This document shows positions 1 to 9,316 of a stretch of 64,000 nt of DNA, piece after piece. The notes beneath the pieces were generated by a model that had not been told where the DNA came from, made no database searches, and saw only the letters and a list, made by a program, of their open reading frames with translations. Made by a program: the position numbers and the translations under genes. Position 1 is the first letter of the stretch. Each line of letters starts with the position of its first letter. Source of the stretch: Flavobacterium filum DSM 17961 (GTDB lineage Bacteria; Bacteroidota; Bacteroidia; Flavobacteriales; Flavobacteriaceae); NCBI RefSeq assembly GCF_000425465.1, contig NZ_KE384381.1, forward strand, positions 246,929 through 310,928. The letters run 5' to 3'.

Positions 1-742
1 TAGCAGTATTAAAACTTCCGGTTGTGTTTGAAATCATGGCATTTGAACCAAATGAACAATTTTCATTTCCAGTGGTATTAAATCGTAGAGAATTATTTCC
101 AAAAGCAGAATTTAAAAATCCTGTAGTATTAGCAGCTATAGCATCATTCCCTACTGCTGTATTTCTGTAGCCGGTTGTATTTAAAAATAAAGCATAGGCT
201 CCAATAGCTACATTTACACTTCCAGTGGTATTTGCATTTAATGAGTTGTGTCCTATTGCTGTATTAAATTGACCTGTTGAATTGTTTAAAAACGAAAAGG
301 TTCCCATAGCCAAATTGTTAGTTGAAATTCGACCAGAGATTTGATTATTTCTTCTAAACACTAAGTCATTATCGTCGGTTGTACCCATAAAATTCACAGC
401 AGGATTAGTTCCAGCATTTCCCATCAACTTCCAACCGTCTTTACTCCCATTTCCGATAGGCAACCATGAAGTTGTCGCATTATCCCAATGGTAAAACCCT
501 GGTTCGTTACTGCCAGAAGTGGTGGTTAAATAAACCAACATACTTTGCTGAGAAGCCGTTGGATTAGTAGCCGGAAATGTATCAACTTTAGGAATAATCA
601 AACCATCCGTATTAGTTGGTGTGGCTTGATTGGAGGAACGAATTTCCAATTGTGCCTGTGGAGTAGTTGTATTAATACCTACTTGAGCCACTATAGGTAA
701 ATAAAACAATTGAAAAACGATCAAAAGTACACGTTTTTTCAT
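1..742 (-). CDS. Adhesin-like secreted protein with YadA-type head repeats (partial, C-terminus off window)
   Basis: Partial gene. The ATG is at 740-742 and the frame runs off the left edge without a stop (at least 247 codons). The N-terminus is a hydrophobic signal peptide ending in IVAQ, followed by VGINTTTPQAQLEIR, the usual opening of a common Bacteroidetes surface-protein family. From about residue 150 there are repeats of the form NTAxGxxxLxxNTTG with an exact 17-residue period. They resemble the head repeats of trimeric autotransporter (YadA-like) adhesins, whose classical unit is 14 residues. A role as surface fibre or adhesin is inferred. The membrane anchor or sorting domain, if any, lies outside the window. 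It is divergent from the LytTR/TPR-kinase pair with 149 bp between start codons. Confidence 0.7.
   Translation of the reverse strand, partial: MKKRVLLIVFQLFYLPIVAQVGINTTTPQAQLEIRSSNQATPTNTDGLIIPKVDTFPATNPTASQQSMLVYLTTTSGSNEPGFYHWDNATTSWLPIGNGSKDGWKLMGNAGTNPAVNFMGTTDDNDLVFRRNNQISGRISTNNLAMGTFSFLNNSTGQFNTAIGHNSLNANTTGSVNVAIGAYALFLNTTGYRNTAVGNDAIAANTTGFLNSAFGNNSLRFNTTGNENCSFGSNAMISNTTGSFNTA
18..290. repeat. 51-bp in-frame tandem repeat in the adhesin gene
   Basis: The block CC(A/T/G)GT(G/T/A)GTATT, or a near match, recurs at 18, 69, 120, 171, 222 and 273, exactly 51 bp apart. On the minus strand each block encodes NTTG within a 17-residue unit. The array continues past the left edge. Confidence 0.85.
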
Positions 743-863
743 GATTTTGCTGAATTAAGTTGGAATTGAGACCAAAATTCATGTAAAACAGATTGTCATA
801 AAATAGGGAATGGACAAACAACATTTTTTGAGGACAGACAACCAAAAATTTAACATTTATTGA

Positions 864-871
864 TATATTTG
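864..871 (+). promoter_or_regulatory. Putative -7 promoter box for the LytTR regulator
   Basis: TATATTTG is an exact match to the Bacteroidetes -7 consensus TAnnTTTG, 20 bp before the ATG at 892. No convincing -33 TTG is placed for it. Confidence 0.4.
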
Positions 872-891
872 AATGATTCTTTTACTACTAA

Positions 892-1596
892 ATGAAACTT
901 TATAGCTGCATAATTGTTGACGATGATGAAATTGACCGCTTGACGGTGGTTTCATATGCAAAAAAATTTCCGTGGATTACTATTTCAGGAGTTTTTGAAA
1001 ATGCCTCAACAGCTTTATCATTTTTAGAAAATAATGATATTGATATAGCTTTTTTAGATATCGAAATGCCCGGTGCGTCCGGAATTGAATTACGAAAAAA
1101 AGCGTTAACCATTCCGGTTTGTGTTTTTATTTCCTCCCATTTTGAAAGTGCCGCAGAGACGTTTGAAATTCAGACTTTAGATTTTATTGTAAAACCATTC
1201 AAGTTTCCTCGTTTTGAGCAAACAATGCATCGGATTGAGGAGTTTATGAACATCAAAATCAAAGCTGATTTGTATGAGCAAACGATTGGTGGTGATGCTA
1301 TTTATGTGAAATCCGGAACTGAAAAAGTAAAAATCCGACTGCATGAAATTTTATATTTAGAAGCGTTGAAGAATTATACCGTAATTGTGACAGAATCAAA
1401 ACGGCATTATGTTTTAAAAGGATTAACCGAATTTTTAACGGAAGATTTTTTTCGTCAATTTGTTCGAATACATAGAAGTTTTGCGGTCATGTCAGCAAAA
1501 ATAAACAAAGTAAATACTAGTGAAATTGAATTAGTTAACGGAACAAACTTACCTATTGGGAGAAGTTATAAAAACGATTTGCAGAATCAATTATGA
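892..1596 (+). CDS. LytTR family response regulator
   Basis: A 234-residue two-domain response regulator. Residues 1-120 form a CheY-like receiver with acidic residues D10-D12 (IIVDDDE), phospho-acceptor D56 in FLDIEMP and the conserved lysine in IVKPF. Residues 135-234 are a LytTR DNA-binding domain (IYVKSGTEKVKI, ILYLEALKNYTVI, FVRIHRSFAVM). It binds DNA as a cytoplasmic transcription factor when phosphorylated. Its stop overlaps the start of the following kinase in an ATGA, so the two are co-translated and are almost certainly cognate partners. The nearest candidate target is the divergent adhesin-like gene; this is inferred from position only. Confidence 0.9.
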   Translation: MKLYSCIIVDDDEIDRLTVVSYAKKFPWITISGVFENASTALSFLENNDIDIAFLDIEMPGASGIELRKKALTIPVCVFISSHFESAAETFEIQTLDFIVKPFKFPRFEQTMHRIEEFMNIKIKADLYEQTIGGDAIYVKSGTEKVKIRLHEILYLEALKNYTVIVTESKRHYVLKGLTEFLTEDFFRQFVRIHRSFAVMSAKINKVNTSEIELVNGTNLPIGRSYKNDLQNQL

Positions 1597-3566
1597 AAAA
1601 AATTATCTTTCTTTTTTTTCTATTTTCTTTCACATTCAGTTTTGGACAAGTTCCAAAATCGTATGATTCGCTTGAAGTATTTTTAAAAACAAAACCAATT
1701 GATACAAATTATGTGAAAGCCCTCAATAGTTTCACCTTTCTGAAAGTAAAACAAGGAAAATTTAACGAAGTAGATTCGCTTTTAGGTCAAATGAAAATGC
1801 ACGCTACTAAATTAAAATTTCCAAAAGGAGAGTATCTTGTCATCAATATGAAAGGAGTAATTGCTTGGTCCAATCAAAAACCAGAAGAAGCTCTGAAATA
1901 CTTTTTGGAAGCGAAACGATTTCTCGAAAAAAAGAACATGCCAAAAAAAATGCTACAGTTTTTGATGGAAAATATTATGTCCACTCAATCACAATTGGGT
2001 GATCGTGAAGGTGCTACTAATACTGCTTTTGAAATCATTCGATTGCAAGATAAATATGAATTAAAACCTATTACCAGTCCTTATACCACAATTGCTCAAA
2101 ATCTAAAGTTGCACAACAAACACAAAGAAGCAATTGAATATCTTGAAAAAGCAATTGAAATTAATACGAAAGAAAACAACAATTCCAGTCTTGGAATTAA
2201 CTACAACAGACTAGGTAATATTTATGAAGATTTAGGTGATTTTGACAAATCTATTGAATGTTTTAAAAAAGGAATCTCCTTTGCTCAAAAAGACGAATAT
2301 GTATTATTAGAAGCTGAATTATCAGTGAATTTAGGAAGACTGTATTTAACCAAAAAAGAGTTTACAAATGCAGAAAAATATTTACTATTGGGCGAAAAAC
2401 TTTGTAGAGAAGTTAACGCACCTCAAACCTTATTAATTGCATGCTCTGATTTAGGGAATTATTATCTTGAAAAAAACCAACTTGAAAAATCATTTGCTTA
2501 TTATTCTGAAGCTTATGAATTGGCAAAAGAAAATGAAAACTATAAATACATCGTCATTGCTGCTGAAAATCTAGCCGATTACTATCAAAAAAAGAACGAT
2601 TTCAATAAAGCTTTTCCTTATTTAAAAGAAGCTTATATGGCTAAAGATTCTGTTTTTAATATGGAAGTGGCGGATAAAACAGAAGAACTTTTGCGAACCT
2701 ATCAAAATGAACTGAAAGAGCAAAAAATAAAAAACCTAACCGTTGAAAACGATATTAAAAATTTAAAAATAAGTACCGCTAACAAGCAAAAGTGGTATTT
2801 GTTTACTGGATTATTTTTATTGACTTGCATTGGAGCGATCCTTTTTTATCAAAACCAACAACGAAAAAAAACGAACATAAAACTCCAACAACTCAACACC
2901 GAACTCGACCAAGCCAATAAAATAAAAACCCGGTTTTTTAGCATTTTAAATCATGATTTACGTGGACCGGTAGCCAATATCATTCAATTTTTACATCTGC
3001 AAAAAGAAAATCCGGACGTTATGGATGAAGCTACACAAAAACGCTTGCAGGAAAAAACCATCGACAATGCAGAAAACTTATTGAACTCTATGGAAGATTT
3101 ACTTTTATGGAGCAAAGGCCAAATGGAAAATTTTAAACCTCAACTTAAATCCATTTTGGTAAATCAATTATTTGAGGATACCCAAAAAGTATTTTCTGGC
3201 TATGGTCAAATTCAGTTTCAGTATCTAAATCCGGAAAATTTATCACTTTTTACAGATGAAAATTATGTAAAAACCATCATTAGAAATCTTACCAGTAATG
3301 CTATCAATGTTTTTACCTCAACCGAAAACCCAACCATCATTTGGGAAGCAAAAACGGTTAATGGCAAACCACAACTCTCCATTACTGACAACGGACCCGG
3401 TGCTTCTAAAGACCAATTCAAAGCCCTTTATGACGACAAAGAAGTAGTTGGGATAAAATCTGGCTTAGGACTACACTTGATTCGGGACTTAGCTAAAGCG
3501 ATTGATTGTGAGATTACGGTAGATTCTAAAATTGGGAAAGGGACGACTTTTACCTTAAAATTATAG
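1593..3566 (+). CDS. TPR-repeat sensor histidine kinase
   Basis: A 657-residue sensor kinase. A signal peptide (about residues 1-19) leads into a periplasmic sensor built of tetratricopeptide repeats (about 35-385), then a coiled coil, one transmembrane helix (about 402-422) and a cytoplasmic kinase core. The H-box reads FFSILNHDLRGP with H454. The ATPase domain shows N-box NLTSNAINVF, G1 DNGPG and G2 GLGLHLIRD. LytTR regulators are usually paired with LytS-type kinases; here the partner has a HisKA-type core with HDLRGP, an arrangement common in Bacteroidetes. The ligand is unknown. It starts inside the regulator stop codon (4-bp overlap). Confidence 0.88.
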   Translation: MKKIIFLFFLFSFTFSFGQVPKSYDSLEVFLKTKPIDTNYVKALNSFTFLKVKQGKFNEVDSLLGQMKMHATKLKFPKGEYLVINMKGVIAWSNQKPEEALKYFLEAKRFLEKKNMPKKMLQFLMENIMSTQSQLGDREGATNTAFEIIRLQDKYELKPITSPYTTIAQNLKLHNKHKEAIEYLEKAIEINTKENNNSSLGINYNRLGNIYEDLGDFDKSIECFKKGISFAQKDEYVLLEAELSVNLGRLYLTKKEFTNAEKYLLLGEKLCREVNAPQTLLIACSDLGNYYLEKNQLEKSFAYYSEAYELAKENENYKYIVIAAENLADYYQKKNDFNKAFPYLKEAYMAKDSVFNMEVADKTEELLRTYQNELKEQKIKNLTVENDIKNLKISTANKQKWYLFTGLFLLTCIGAILFYQNQQRKKTNIKLQQLNTELDQANKIKTRFFSILNHDLRGPVANIIQFLHLQKENPDVMDEATQKRLQEKTIDNAENLLNSMEDLLLWSKGQMENFKPQLKSILVNQLFEDTQKVFSGYGQIQFQYLNPENLSLFTDENYVKTIIRNLTSNAINVFTSTENPTIIWEAKTVNGKPQLSITDNGPGASKDQFKALYDDKEVVGIKSGLGLHLIRDLAKAIDCEITVDSKIGKGTTFTLKL

Positions 3567-3593
3567 AATTTTGAAACAAGTTCAGCATAAAAA

Positions 3594-3617
3594 AAGGCCT
3601 GATTTTCATCAGACCTT
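3594..3617. terminator. Bidirectional hairpin terminator between the kinase and thioredoxin genes
   Basis: AAGGCCTGAT, loop TTTC, ATCAGACCTT form a 10-bp stem with one G-U pair on the minus strand. An A-run on the left gives a U-tract for the minus-strand thioredoxin transcript. The right side is T-rich for the kinase transcript. Confidence 0.75.
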
Positions 3618-3637
3618 CAATTTATTTTTATTGAAAA

Positions 3638-3955
3638 TTACAACAACGCGTCAATTGCATCAGTGTAATTTTTCTTTGGAGCCACACCTACTTGTCTTCC
3701 TACTACTTCTCCATTTTGGAAAACTAATACGGTTGGAATATTTCTCACGCCGTATTTTGCAGCAAATTCTTGGTTGGCATCTACGTCCACTTTTCCAACT
3801 ACTGCTTTTCCTTCATATTCTGTTGCGATTTCGTCGATAACCGGTCCAACCATTCTACAGGGTCCGCACCATGCTGCCCAAAAATCTACTACTACCGGTT
3901 TGTCTGATTGTAATACTACTTCTTCAAAAGTAGCATCTGTTATTGCTAATGCCAT
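3638..3955 (-). CDS. trxA: Thioredoxin
   Basis: A 105-residue single-domain thioredoxin of normal length. The active site is WCGPC with C30 and C33 in FWAAWCGPCRM, and the cis-proline loop is NIPTVLVF. It is a cytoplasmic dithiol reductant for ribonucleotide reductase, peroxiredoxins and other targets, recycled by thioredoxin reductase. It has its own promoter-like box upstream and a hairpin terminator downstream, so it is probably monocistronic. Confidence 0.96.
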   Translation of the reverse strand: MALAITDATFEEVVLQSDKPVVVDFWAAWCGPCRMVGPVIDEIATEYEGKAVVGKVDVDANQEFAAKYGVRNIPTVLVFQNGEVVGRQVGVAPKKNYTDAIDALL

Positions 3956-3999
3956 ATATTTTTTGTTTAAGGTTTAACTTTGTTTCAAGTTTTATGATG

Positions 4000-4007
4000 C
4001 AAATTTA
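4000..4007 (-). promoter_or_regulatory. Putative -7 box for trxA
   Basis: On the minus strand this reads TAAATTTG, an exact TAnnTTTG match, placing the transcription start about 40 nt before the trxA ATG. Confidence 0.35.
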
Positions 4008-4078
4008 AAAATTTAAAACTTAAAGTCGTGTTAATTGAAAATTAGTTTTGATTATGAATGTATTGGTGGAATTGATAC

Positions 4079-7000
4079 TTAATTCAACCTAAAATCCACC
4101 TTCAAATTCTCTAACTCACTCAACAATTCATTCGAGATTTTTACTTTCAGTTTTCTGCTGGGCATGGCTAATCTATTCAAAACCCTAACTTCTTCACTTG
4201 GTTCATCCACTTCTAACTCCATCTCTTCCATTGGTTCTTCGTCTGTTTCCTCGGTATCAACAGGAACTAATTCAACCGGTTTGATGGTAGCCACTTTTTT
4301 GACTCTTTCTATTTCCAGCACTTCAAACGTAACGGTATTCTCTCCTTGATAGGTTTTAAACACTTCACTCAATCCGGTAATAAAATGCTGGTGCAACTCT
4401 TTTATATCAATTAAAATCGTTAACTTTTTGGCAAATTGAGGCAAAACGTCGGCCAATAATTTAGCTTCTGTAAACTGAATTCTCGGATCAGATTTTTTTC
4501 CGGTTTCACGATTTACCCAACCTTCCTTGACCAAAACTTTGAAATATACAAACTGATTTTGAATCAAAAAATGACGGAATTTCAAATATTCTTCATCAAA
4601 AATTCGGAACTCAAAACTTTCTTCATATCCTTCTAATACAAAGGTTGCCCAACCCTTTCCATTTTTAGCTGTTCGATGTTGAATATTGGTCACAATTCCG
4701 GCAAAAGAAAGTGTTTTACTCACATAAAGTTCCAACTGCTTTAAGGCTTCTAGCTTGGTATTGCAAAAATATTTCATCTCAAAACGGAAATCATCCAACG
4801 GATGCCCTGAAATATAAATTCCTACCACTTCTTTTTCTTTTGCCAATTTTTCCATTGTATTCCATTCCTCACATGGCGGCAAAACCGGCTCGGCAATTTG
4901 CACATCACTAGCTTCTCCAAACAAACTCACTTGCGATGAATTTTCGTTTTCCTGAAATTTTGCCCCATATCGAATGGCTTTTTCCAAAAACGTAATTCCT
5001 TCTCCTTCAATGTGAAAATATTGTGCTCGATGCGTATTCGAAAAACAATCAAATCCTCCGGCTAATGCTAAGCTTTCAAAAGCTTTTTTATTGGCAGCTC
5101 TTAAATCTATTTTTTTGGCTAAATCAAAAATCGATCTATAAGGAGCATCTTTTCGGTTTTCAACAATCGTATCAACGGCATTTGCTCCAACACCCTTTAC
5201 AGCTCCCATTCCAAAACGAATCGCATAATCGTTGTTTACCGTAAATTTATAATAGGATTCATTCACATCTGGTCCGAGTACTTTCAAGCCCATTCGTTTG
5301 CATTCTTCCATAAAAAATGAAACCTGCTTGATGTCATTCATGTTATTGGAAAGTACCGCCGCCATATATTCTGCCGGATAATGAGCTTTTAAATACGCTG
5401 TTTGATAGGCAATCCAAGCATAACAAGTAGAATGTGATTTGTTAAAGGCATAACTCGCAAAAGCTTCCCAGTCTTTCCAAATTTTCTCCAAAACGGTAGC
5501 ATCATGCCCTTTTGCAGAAGCTTGTTCTACAAATTTCGGCTTCATTTTGTCGAGTACATCTTTTTGTTTTTTACCCATCGCTTTACGCAAAACGTCTGCT
5601 TCACCTTTGGTAAATCCGGCCAACGATTGCGACAAAAGCATTACCTGCTCTTGATAAACAGTAATTCCGTACGTTTCACTCAAATATTCCGCACAAGCAT
5701 CTAAATCGTAAACAATGGGTTCTTCTCCGTTTTTTCTTCGAACGAAAGACGGAATATATTCCAATGGCCCGGGACGATAGAGAGCATTCATTGCAATCAA
5801 ATCACCAAAAACTGTCGGTTTTAAATCACGAAGGTATTTTTGCATTCCGAGCGACTCATATTGAAATATTCCAACCGTTTCCCCTCTTTGAAATAATTCA
5901 TACGTTTTCTCATCATCAATCGGAAATTCATCGGGATTGAGTTCGATTCCGGTGCGGTATTTTACCAATTTCACCGTGTCTTTTATTAACGTAAGGGTTT
6001 TTAATCCCAAGAAGTCCATTTTTAACAAACCGGCACTTTCTGCAACTGAGTTATCAAATTGCGTTACATACAATTCAGAATCTTTAGCAGTTGTCACCGG
6101 AACGAAATTGGTGATGTCATCCGGTGTGATGATTACTCCACACGCATGAATTCCGGTATTTCGCAGCGAACCTTCTAAAACTTTGGCTTGTTGAATAGTT
6201 TCTCCCGCCAAATCACCTTCATGAGCAATGGCAATTAATTCTTTTACTCTATCAAACTCATCCGAACGCAAAGCTTTTTTAACTTCTTCTTCTTTTTCGG
6301 AAATAAATCGGGCTAAATTCCATTTTGAAGGCATCATGCCCGGAATTAACTTGGCAATTCTGTCCGCTTCAAAAAGAGGCAAATCCAATACGCGAGCCGT
6401 ATCTCGAATGGCAGATTTTGTCGCCATTTTACCATAGGTAATAATTTGAGCTACTTGGTCTTTTCCGTATTTGTCGATTACATATTGCATTACTTTTCCG
6501 CGTCCTTCATCATCAAAGTCAATATCAATATCCGGCATAGAAACCCGATCCGGATTCAAGAATCGCTCAAAAAGTAAATCGTATTTTATCGGGTCAATAT
6601 TGGTAATTCCCAAACAATACGCTACCGCTGAACCCGCTGCCGAACCACGACCCGGACCAACCGAAACGCCCATTTTTCTCGCTTCAGCAATAAAATCTTG
6701 TACAATCAAAAAATAGCCCGGATAACCTGAATTGGAAATAGTTAACAATTCGAAATCCAATCGCTCTTGAATTTCGGGTGTAATTTCACCATATCGCTTC
6801 TTCGCTCCTTCAATGGTTAAATATCGTAAATAGGCATTTTCACCACGAACACCGCCATCGGCATCCTCAGGGTTTAAAAACTCGTCCGGAATGGCAAATT
6901 TTGGCAGTAAAACATCTCGGTATAGCGAATACGTTTCTACTTTATCAACGATTTCCTGAATCGAAATAATGGCTTCGGGCAAATCAGCAAATAGTTTTTT

Positions 7001-8593
7001 CATTTCGTCTTCCGATTTGAAATAATATTCCTGATTGGGTAAACCATATCGATAGCCTCGACCTCGACCAATTGGTGTGGCTTGTTTTTCACCATCTTTT
7101 ACACACAACAAAATGTCATGTGCATTCGCATCTTCTTTATTTAGGTAATAGGTATTGTTTGTAGCCACTAATTTAACCTGATGCTTTTGTGAAAATTCAA
7201 TCAAGGTTTTGTTCACTCGATTTTCATCTTCTTGATTGTGTCGCATGATTTCAAGATAAAAATCATCGCCAAATTGTTCTTTCCACCAAAGCAAAGCTTC
7301 TTCGGCTTGGTTTTCACCGATATTTAAAATTTTACTGGAGATTTCACCATATAAATTTCCGGAAAGTACAATTACATCTTCTTTGTATTGTTCAACTATT
7401 GCCCTATCAATTCTTGGCACATAATAAAAGCCATCGATGTAAGCAATTGAAGCCATTTTGGCTAAATTATGATAGCCTTTTTTATTTTTAGCCAAAAACA
7501 CCACTTGATAACCGTTGTCTTTTTTGGTTTTGTCTTTATGGTTGTCACAGATGTAAAATTCGCAACCTACAATCGGTTTAATTTCAGTATCTTCCGGTTC
7601 TTCTCCATTGGTAACAGCCGCTTCAATTTTCGATTTAACAGCTTTGTTGTGGTTCATCACGGCACTCACAAAATGAAAAGCACCCATCATGTTTCCTGAA
7701 TCAGTCATGGCAACCGCTGTCATTTTATTTTTGGCTGTAGCCGAAACTAATGACGGAATCGCAATTGTAGATTGCAAGACAGAAAATTGAGTATGGTTAT
7801 GAAGATGAGCAAACTTAGCGTGTTTAAAATCTCTTTTCTCTTCGGCTGAAATGGTTGTTTGAACCGTTTCGTTTTCAATTTTTTGAAGTTTCTTTCTAAT
7901 TTGCTCAGACGCTTCTTTGAGATTGATGTGTTTTAACCCAATTAATTGAATTGCTCTCGGGTTTTTTAATTGAAAATCTTCAAAATATTCCGGTTCAACA
8001 TCGAGTTCTTCTTTGGTAAAAACTTCGGTTCGAATCAATTCTAAAAAACATCTTGTGGTGGCTTCCACGTCAGCAGTGGCGTTGTGAGCTTCCGCAAATG
8101 GTTCATTAAAAAGGTATTGATGTAATTCGGTTAGCGTTGGTAATTTGAATTTTCCACCTCTTCCACCCGGAAGTTTTAATAGGGATGCGGTAACTTCGGT
8201 ACACGTATCCAAAATCGGCATTTTGTTCAATTGGGTTTCCATTCCCAATCGATAAAACTCACATCCTAGAATATTAACATCAAACCCAACATTTTGTCCA
8301 ACAATGAATTTTGCTTTTGACATTGCTGTATTGAATTTCTCCAACATTTCTTTGAGCTGAATACCATTTTGTTGAGCCAATTCGGTAGAAATCCCGTGAA
8401 TTCTTTCTGCATCATACGGAATGTTGAATCCATCCGGTTGAATCAAATAATCTTGATGTTCGACAAGGTTTCCCATTTCATCGTGCAACTGCCAGGCAAT
8501 TTGAATACATCGCGGCCAGTTGTCGGTATCTGAAATGGGTGCTGCCCAACTTTTGGGCAAACCGGTAGTTTCGGTATCAAAGATTAAAAACAT
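4079..8593 (-). CDS. dnaE: DNA polymerase III subunit alpha with N-terminal proofreading exonuclease
   Basis: A 1504-residue replicative polymerase. The N-terminus is a DEDD 3'-5' exonuclease (FDTETTG at 5-11, HNATADVEAT near 170) of the DnaQ/epsilon type. A PHP domain begins near residue 262 (HLHNHTQFSVL). The family C polymerase core follows, with VGPGRGSAAGS near 650 and the catalytic acidic motif PDIDIDFDDEGR near 685. A helix-hairpin-helix region and an OB fold lie near 1290-1390, then an acidic C-terminus. Exonuclease and polymerase in one chain is the common Bacteroidetes form of DnaE, distinct from Firmicutes PolC, in which the exonuclease interrupts the PHP domain. The gene stands alone on the minus strand. 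Confidence 0.96.
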   Translation of the reverse strand: MFLIFDTETTGLPKSWAAPISDTDNWPRCIQIAWQLHDEMGNLVEHQDYLIQPDGFNIPYDAERIHGISTELAQQNGIQLKEMLEKFNTAMSKAKFIVGQNVGFDVNILGCEFYRLGMETQLNKMPILDTCTEVTASLLKLPGGRGGKFKLPTLTELHQYLFNEPFAEAHNATADVEATTRCFLELIRTEVFTKEELDVEPEYFEDFQLKNPRAIQLIGLKHINLKEASEQIRKKLQKIENETVQTTISAEEKRDFKHAKFAHLHNHTQFSVLQSTIAIPSLVSATAKNKMTAVAMTDSGNMMGAFHFVSAVMNHNKAVKSKIEAAVTNGEEPEDTEIKPIVGCEFYICDNHKDKTKKDNGYQVVFLAKNKKGYHNLAKMASIAYIDGFYYVPRIDRAIVEQYKEDVIVLSGNLYGEISSKILNIGENQAEEALLWWKEQFGDDFYLEIMRHNQEDENRVNKTLIEFSQKHQVKLVATNNTYYLNKEDANAHDILLCVKDGEKQATPIGRGRGYRYGLPNQEYYFKSEDEMKKLFADLPEAIISIQEIVDKVETYSLYRDVLLPKFAIPDEFLNPEDADGGVRGENAYLRYLTIEGAKKRYGEITPEIQERLDFELLTISNSGYPGYFLIVQDFIAEARKMGVSVGPGRGSAAGSAVAYCLGITNIDPIKYDLLFERFLNPDRVSMPDIDIDFDDEGRGKVMQYVIDKYGKDQVAQIITYGKMATKSAIRDTARVLDLPLFEADRIAKLIPGMMPSKWNLARFISEKEEEVKKALRSDEFDRVKELIAIAHEGDLAGETIQQAKVLEGSLRNTGIHACGVIITPDDITNFVPVTTAKDSELYVTQFDNSVAESAGLLKMDFLGLKTLTLIKDTVKLVKYRTGIELNPDEFPIDDEKTYELFQRGETVGIFQYESLGMQKYLRDLKPTVFGDLIAMNALYRPGPLEYIPSFVRRKNGEEPIVYDLDACAEYLSETYGITVYQEQVMLLSQSLAGFTKGEADVLRKAMGKKQKDVLDKMKPKFVEQASAKGHDATVLEKIWKDWEAFASYAFNKSHSTCYAWIAYQTAYLKAHYPAEYMAAVLSNNMNDIKQVSFFMEECKRMGLKVLGPDVNESYYKFTVNNDYAIRFGMGAVKGVGANAVDTIVENRKDAPYRSIFDLAKKIDLRAANKKAFESLALAGGFDCFSNTHRAQYFHIEGEGITFLEKAIRYGAKFQENENSSQVSLFGEASDVQIAEPVLPPCEEWNTMEKLAKEKEVVGIYISGHPLDDFRFEMKYFCNTKLEALKQLELYVSKTLSFAGIVTNIQHRTAKNGKGWATFVLEGYEESFEFRIFDEEYLKFRHFLIQNQFVYFKVLVKEGWVNRETGKKSDPRIQFTEAKLLADVLPQFAKKLTILIDIKELHQHFITGLSEVFKTYQGENTVTFEVLEIERVKKVATIKPVELVPVDTEETDEEPMEEMELEVDEPSEEVRVLNRLAMPSRKLKVKISNELLSELENLKVDFRLN

Positions 8594-8601
8594 ACGAGAG
8601 T

Positions 8602-8643
8602 GATTAGTGATGAGTCCTTAGTGAATAGTACTTAGTGATGAGT
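8602..8643. repeat. Three 14-bp tandem repeats (ATTAGTG family)
   Basis: GATTAGTGATGAGT, CCTTAGTGAATAGT and ACTTAGTGATGAGT lie end to end just upstream of dnaE. The inner period is 7 bp (TTAGTGA-like). The reverse complement of the same heptamer recurs at 12526-12546. Confidence 0.75.
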
Positions 8644-8775
8644 TAAAACCTATCCATAATTACCTTTTCAAAAATACATTTTACGGAATAGATTTTCAAT
8701 TTAAGTTATTAACAAAGGAATATAAAGTAATTATAATTTGAAAAGTTAAGATTAATCAATTCAAAGGGATATTAA

Positions 8776-8804
8776 TTGATTTATTATGATTTTTTATAAA
8801 TTTG
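8776..8804 (+). promoter_or_regulatory. Putative -33/-7 promoter for the 134-residue membrane protein
   Basis: TTG at 8776-8778, an 18-bp gap, then TAAATTTG at 8797-8804 (exact TAnnTTTG). The ATG at 8855 is 50 bp downstream. Confidence 0.45.
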
Positions 8805-8854
8805 TGAAAGAACTTATTAAAAATCTATTCTGAAATTATTTAAATACTATTTAA

Positions 8855-9259
8855 ATGAAAGAATTTGAAGTCAAAGTTTTTAGCTATCTTATACCTTCAT
8901 TGTTATTTTTAGGTATTCTAATTACTGAACAAGTTATCCAATTAAATTTGAATATATTTTTGTTTGTTGTTTTAAATTGTATAGCCATTTACTTCACACC
9001 ATATAAATTTTTAACTTCATACAACAAAGGAAAAGAGAATATTATTTCCAATCTTTTTATTTCTTTAATTTGTTCATATTCTTCCTTAAAAATAGTAGAT
9101 ATATTTTCAAACAATACAATTGACAGTATTATAGTTATATTGTATACTATTTTTAATTATTACTTAATTTACAACCGAGAGAAGTTAAAATCATTGAATT
9201 TATTGTACTTTCATATCATTGTCAACTTTTTTACAATTGGTTTATTTACAGTTATATAA
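8855..9259 (+). CDS. Small hydrophobic membrane protein of unknown function
   Basis: A 134-residue protein that I do not recognise. Almost the whole chain is hydrophobic with about four predicted transmembrane helices (near residues 10-28, 30-47, 63-80 and 95-130) and short charged loops such as SYNKGKEN and NREKLK. Base composition is very AT-rich, more so than the flanking housekeeping genes, which fits a laterally acquired or fast-evolving orphan. It has a plausible promoter and a strong bidirectional terminator, so it is probably a real single-gene transcript between dnaE and the RNA-binding protein. Confidence 0.6.
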   Translation: MKEFEVKVFSYLIPSLLFLGILITEQVIQLNLNIFLFVVLNCIAIYFTPYKFLTSYNKGKENIISNLFISLICSYSSLKIVDIFSNNTIDSIIVILYTIFNYYLIYNREKLKSLNLLYFHIIVNFFTIGLFTVI

Positions 9260-9263
9260 TAAA

Positions 9264-9295
9264 AAAACCCATCTTATTTTCACAAGATGGGTTTT
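9264..9295. terminator. Bidirectional terminator
   Basis: AAAACCCATCTT, an 8-nt loop, AAGATGGGTTTT make a perfect 12-bp stem with A- and T-rich flanks. It lies between the convergent membrane-protein and RRM genes. Confidence 0.85.
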
Positions 9296-9316
9296 GAATT
9301 TTATAAAGAAAAAATA

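Noticed and set aside
1..290. CRISPR array from the 51-bp spaced repeats
   Set aside because: The repeats are in frame within a coding region, the intervals are also similar to each other, and the period matches a protein repeat.
3571..3977. Plus-strand open frames across the thioredoxin region
   Set aside because: Antisense shadows of trxA; the minus strand encodes a complete WCGPC thioredoxin.
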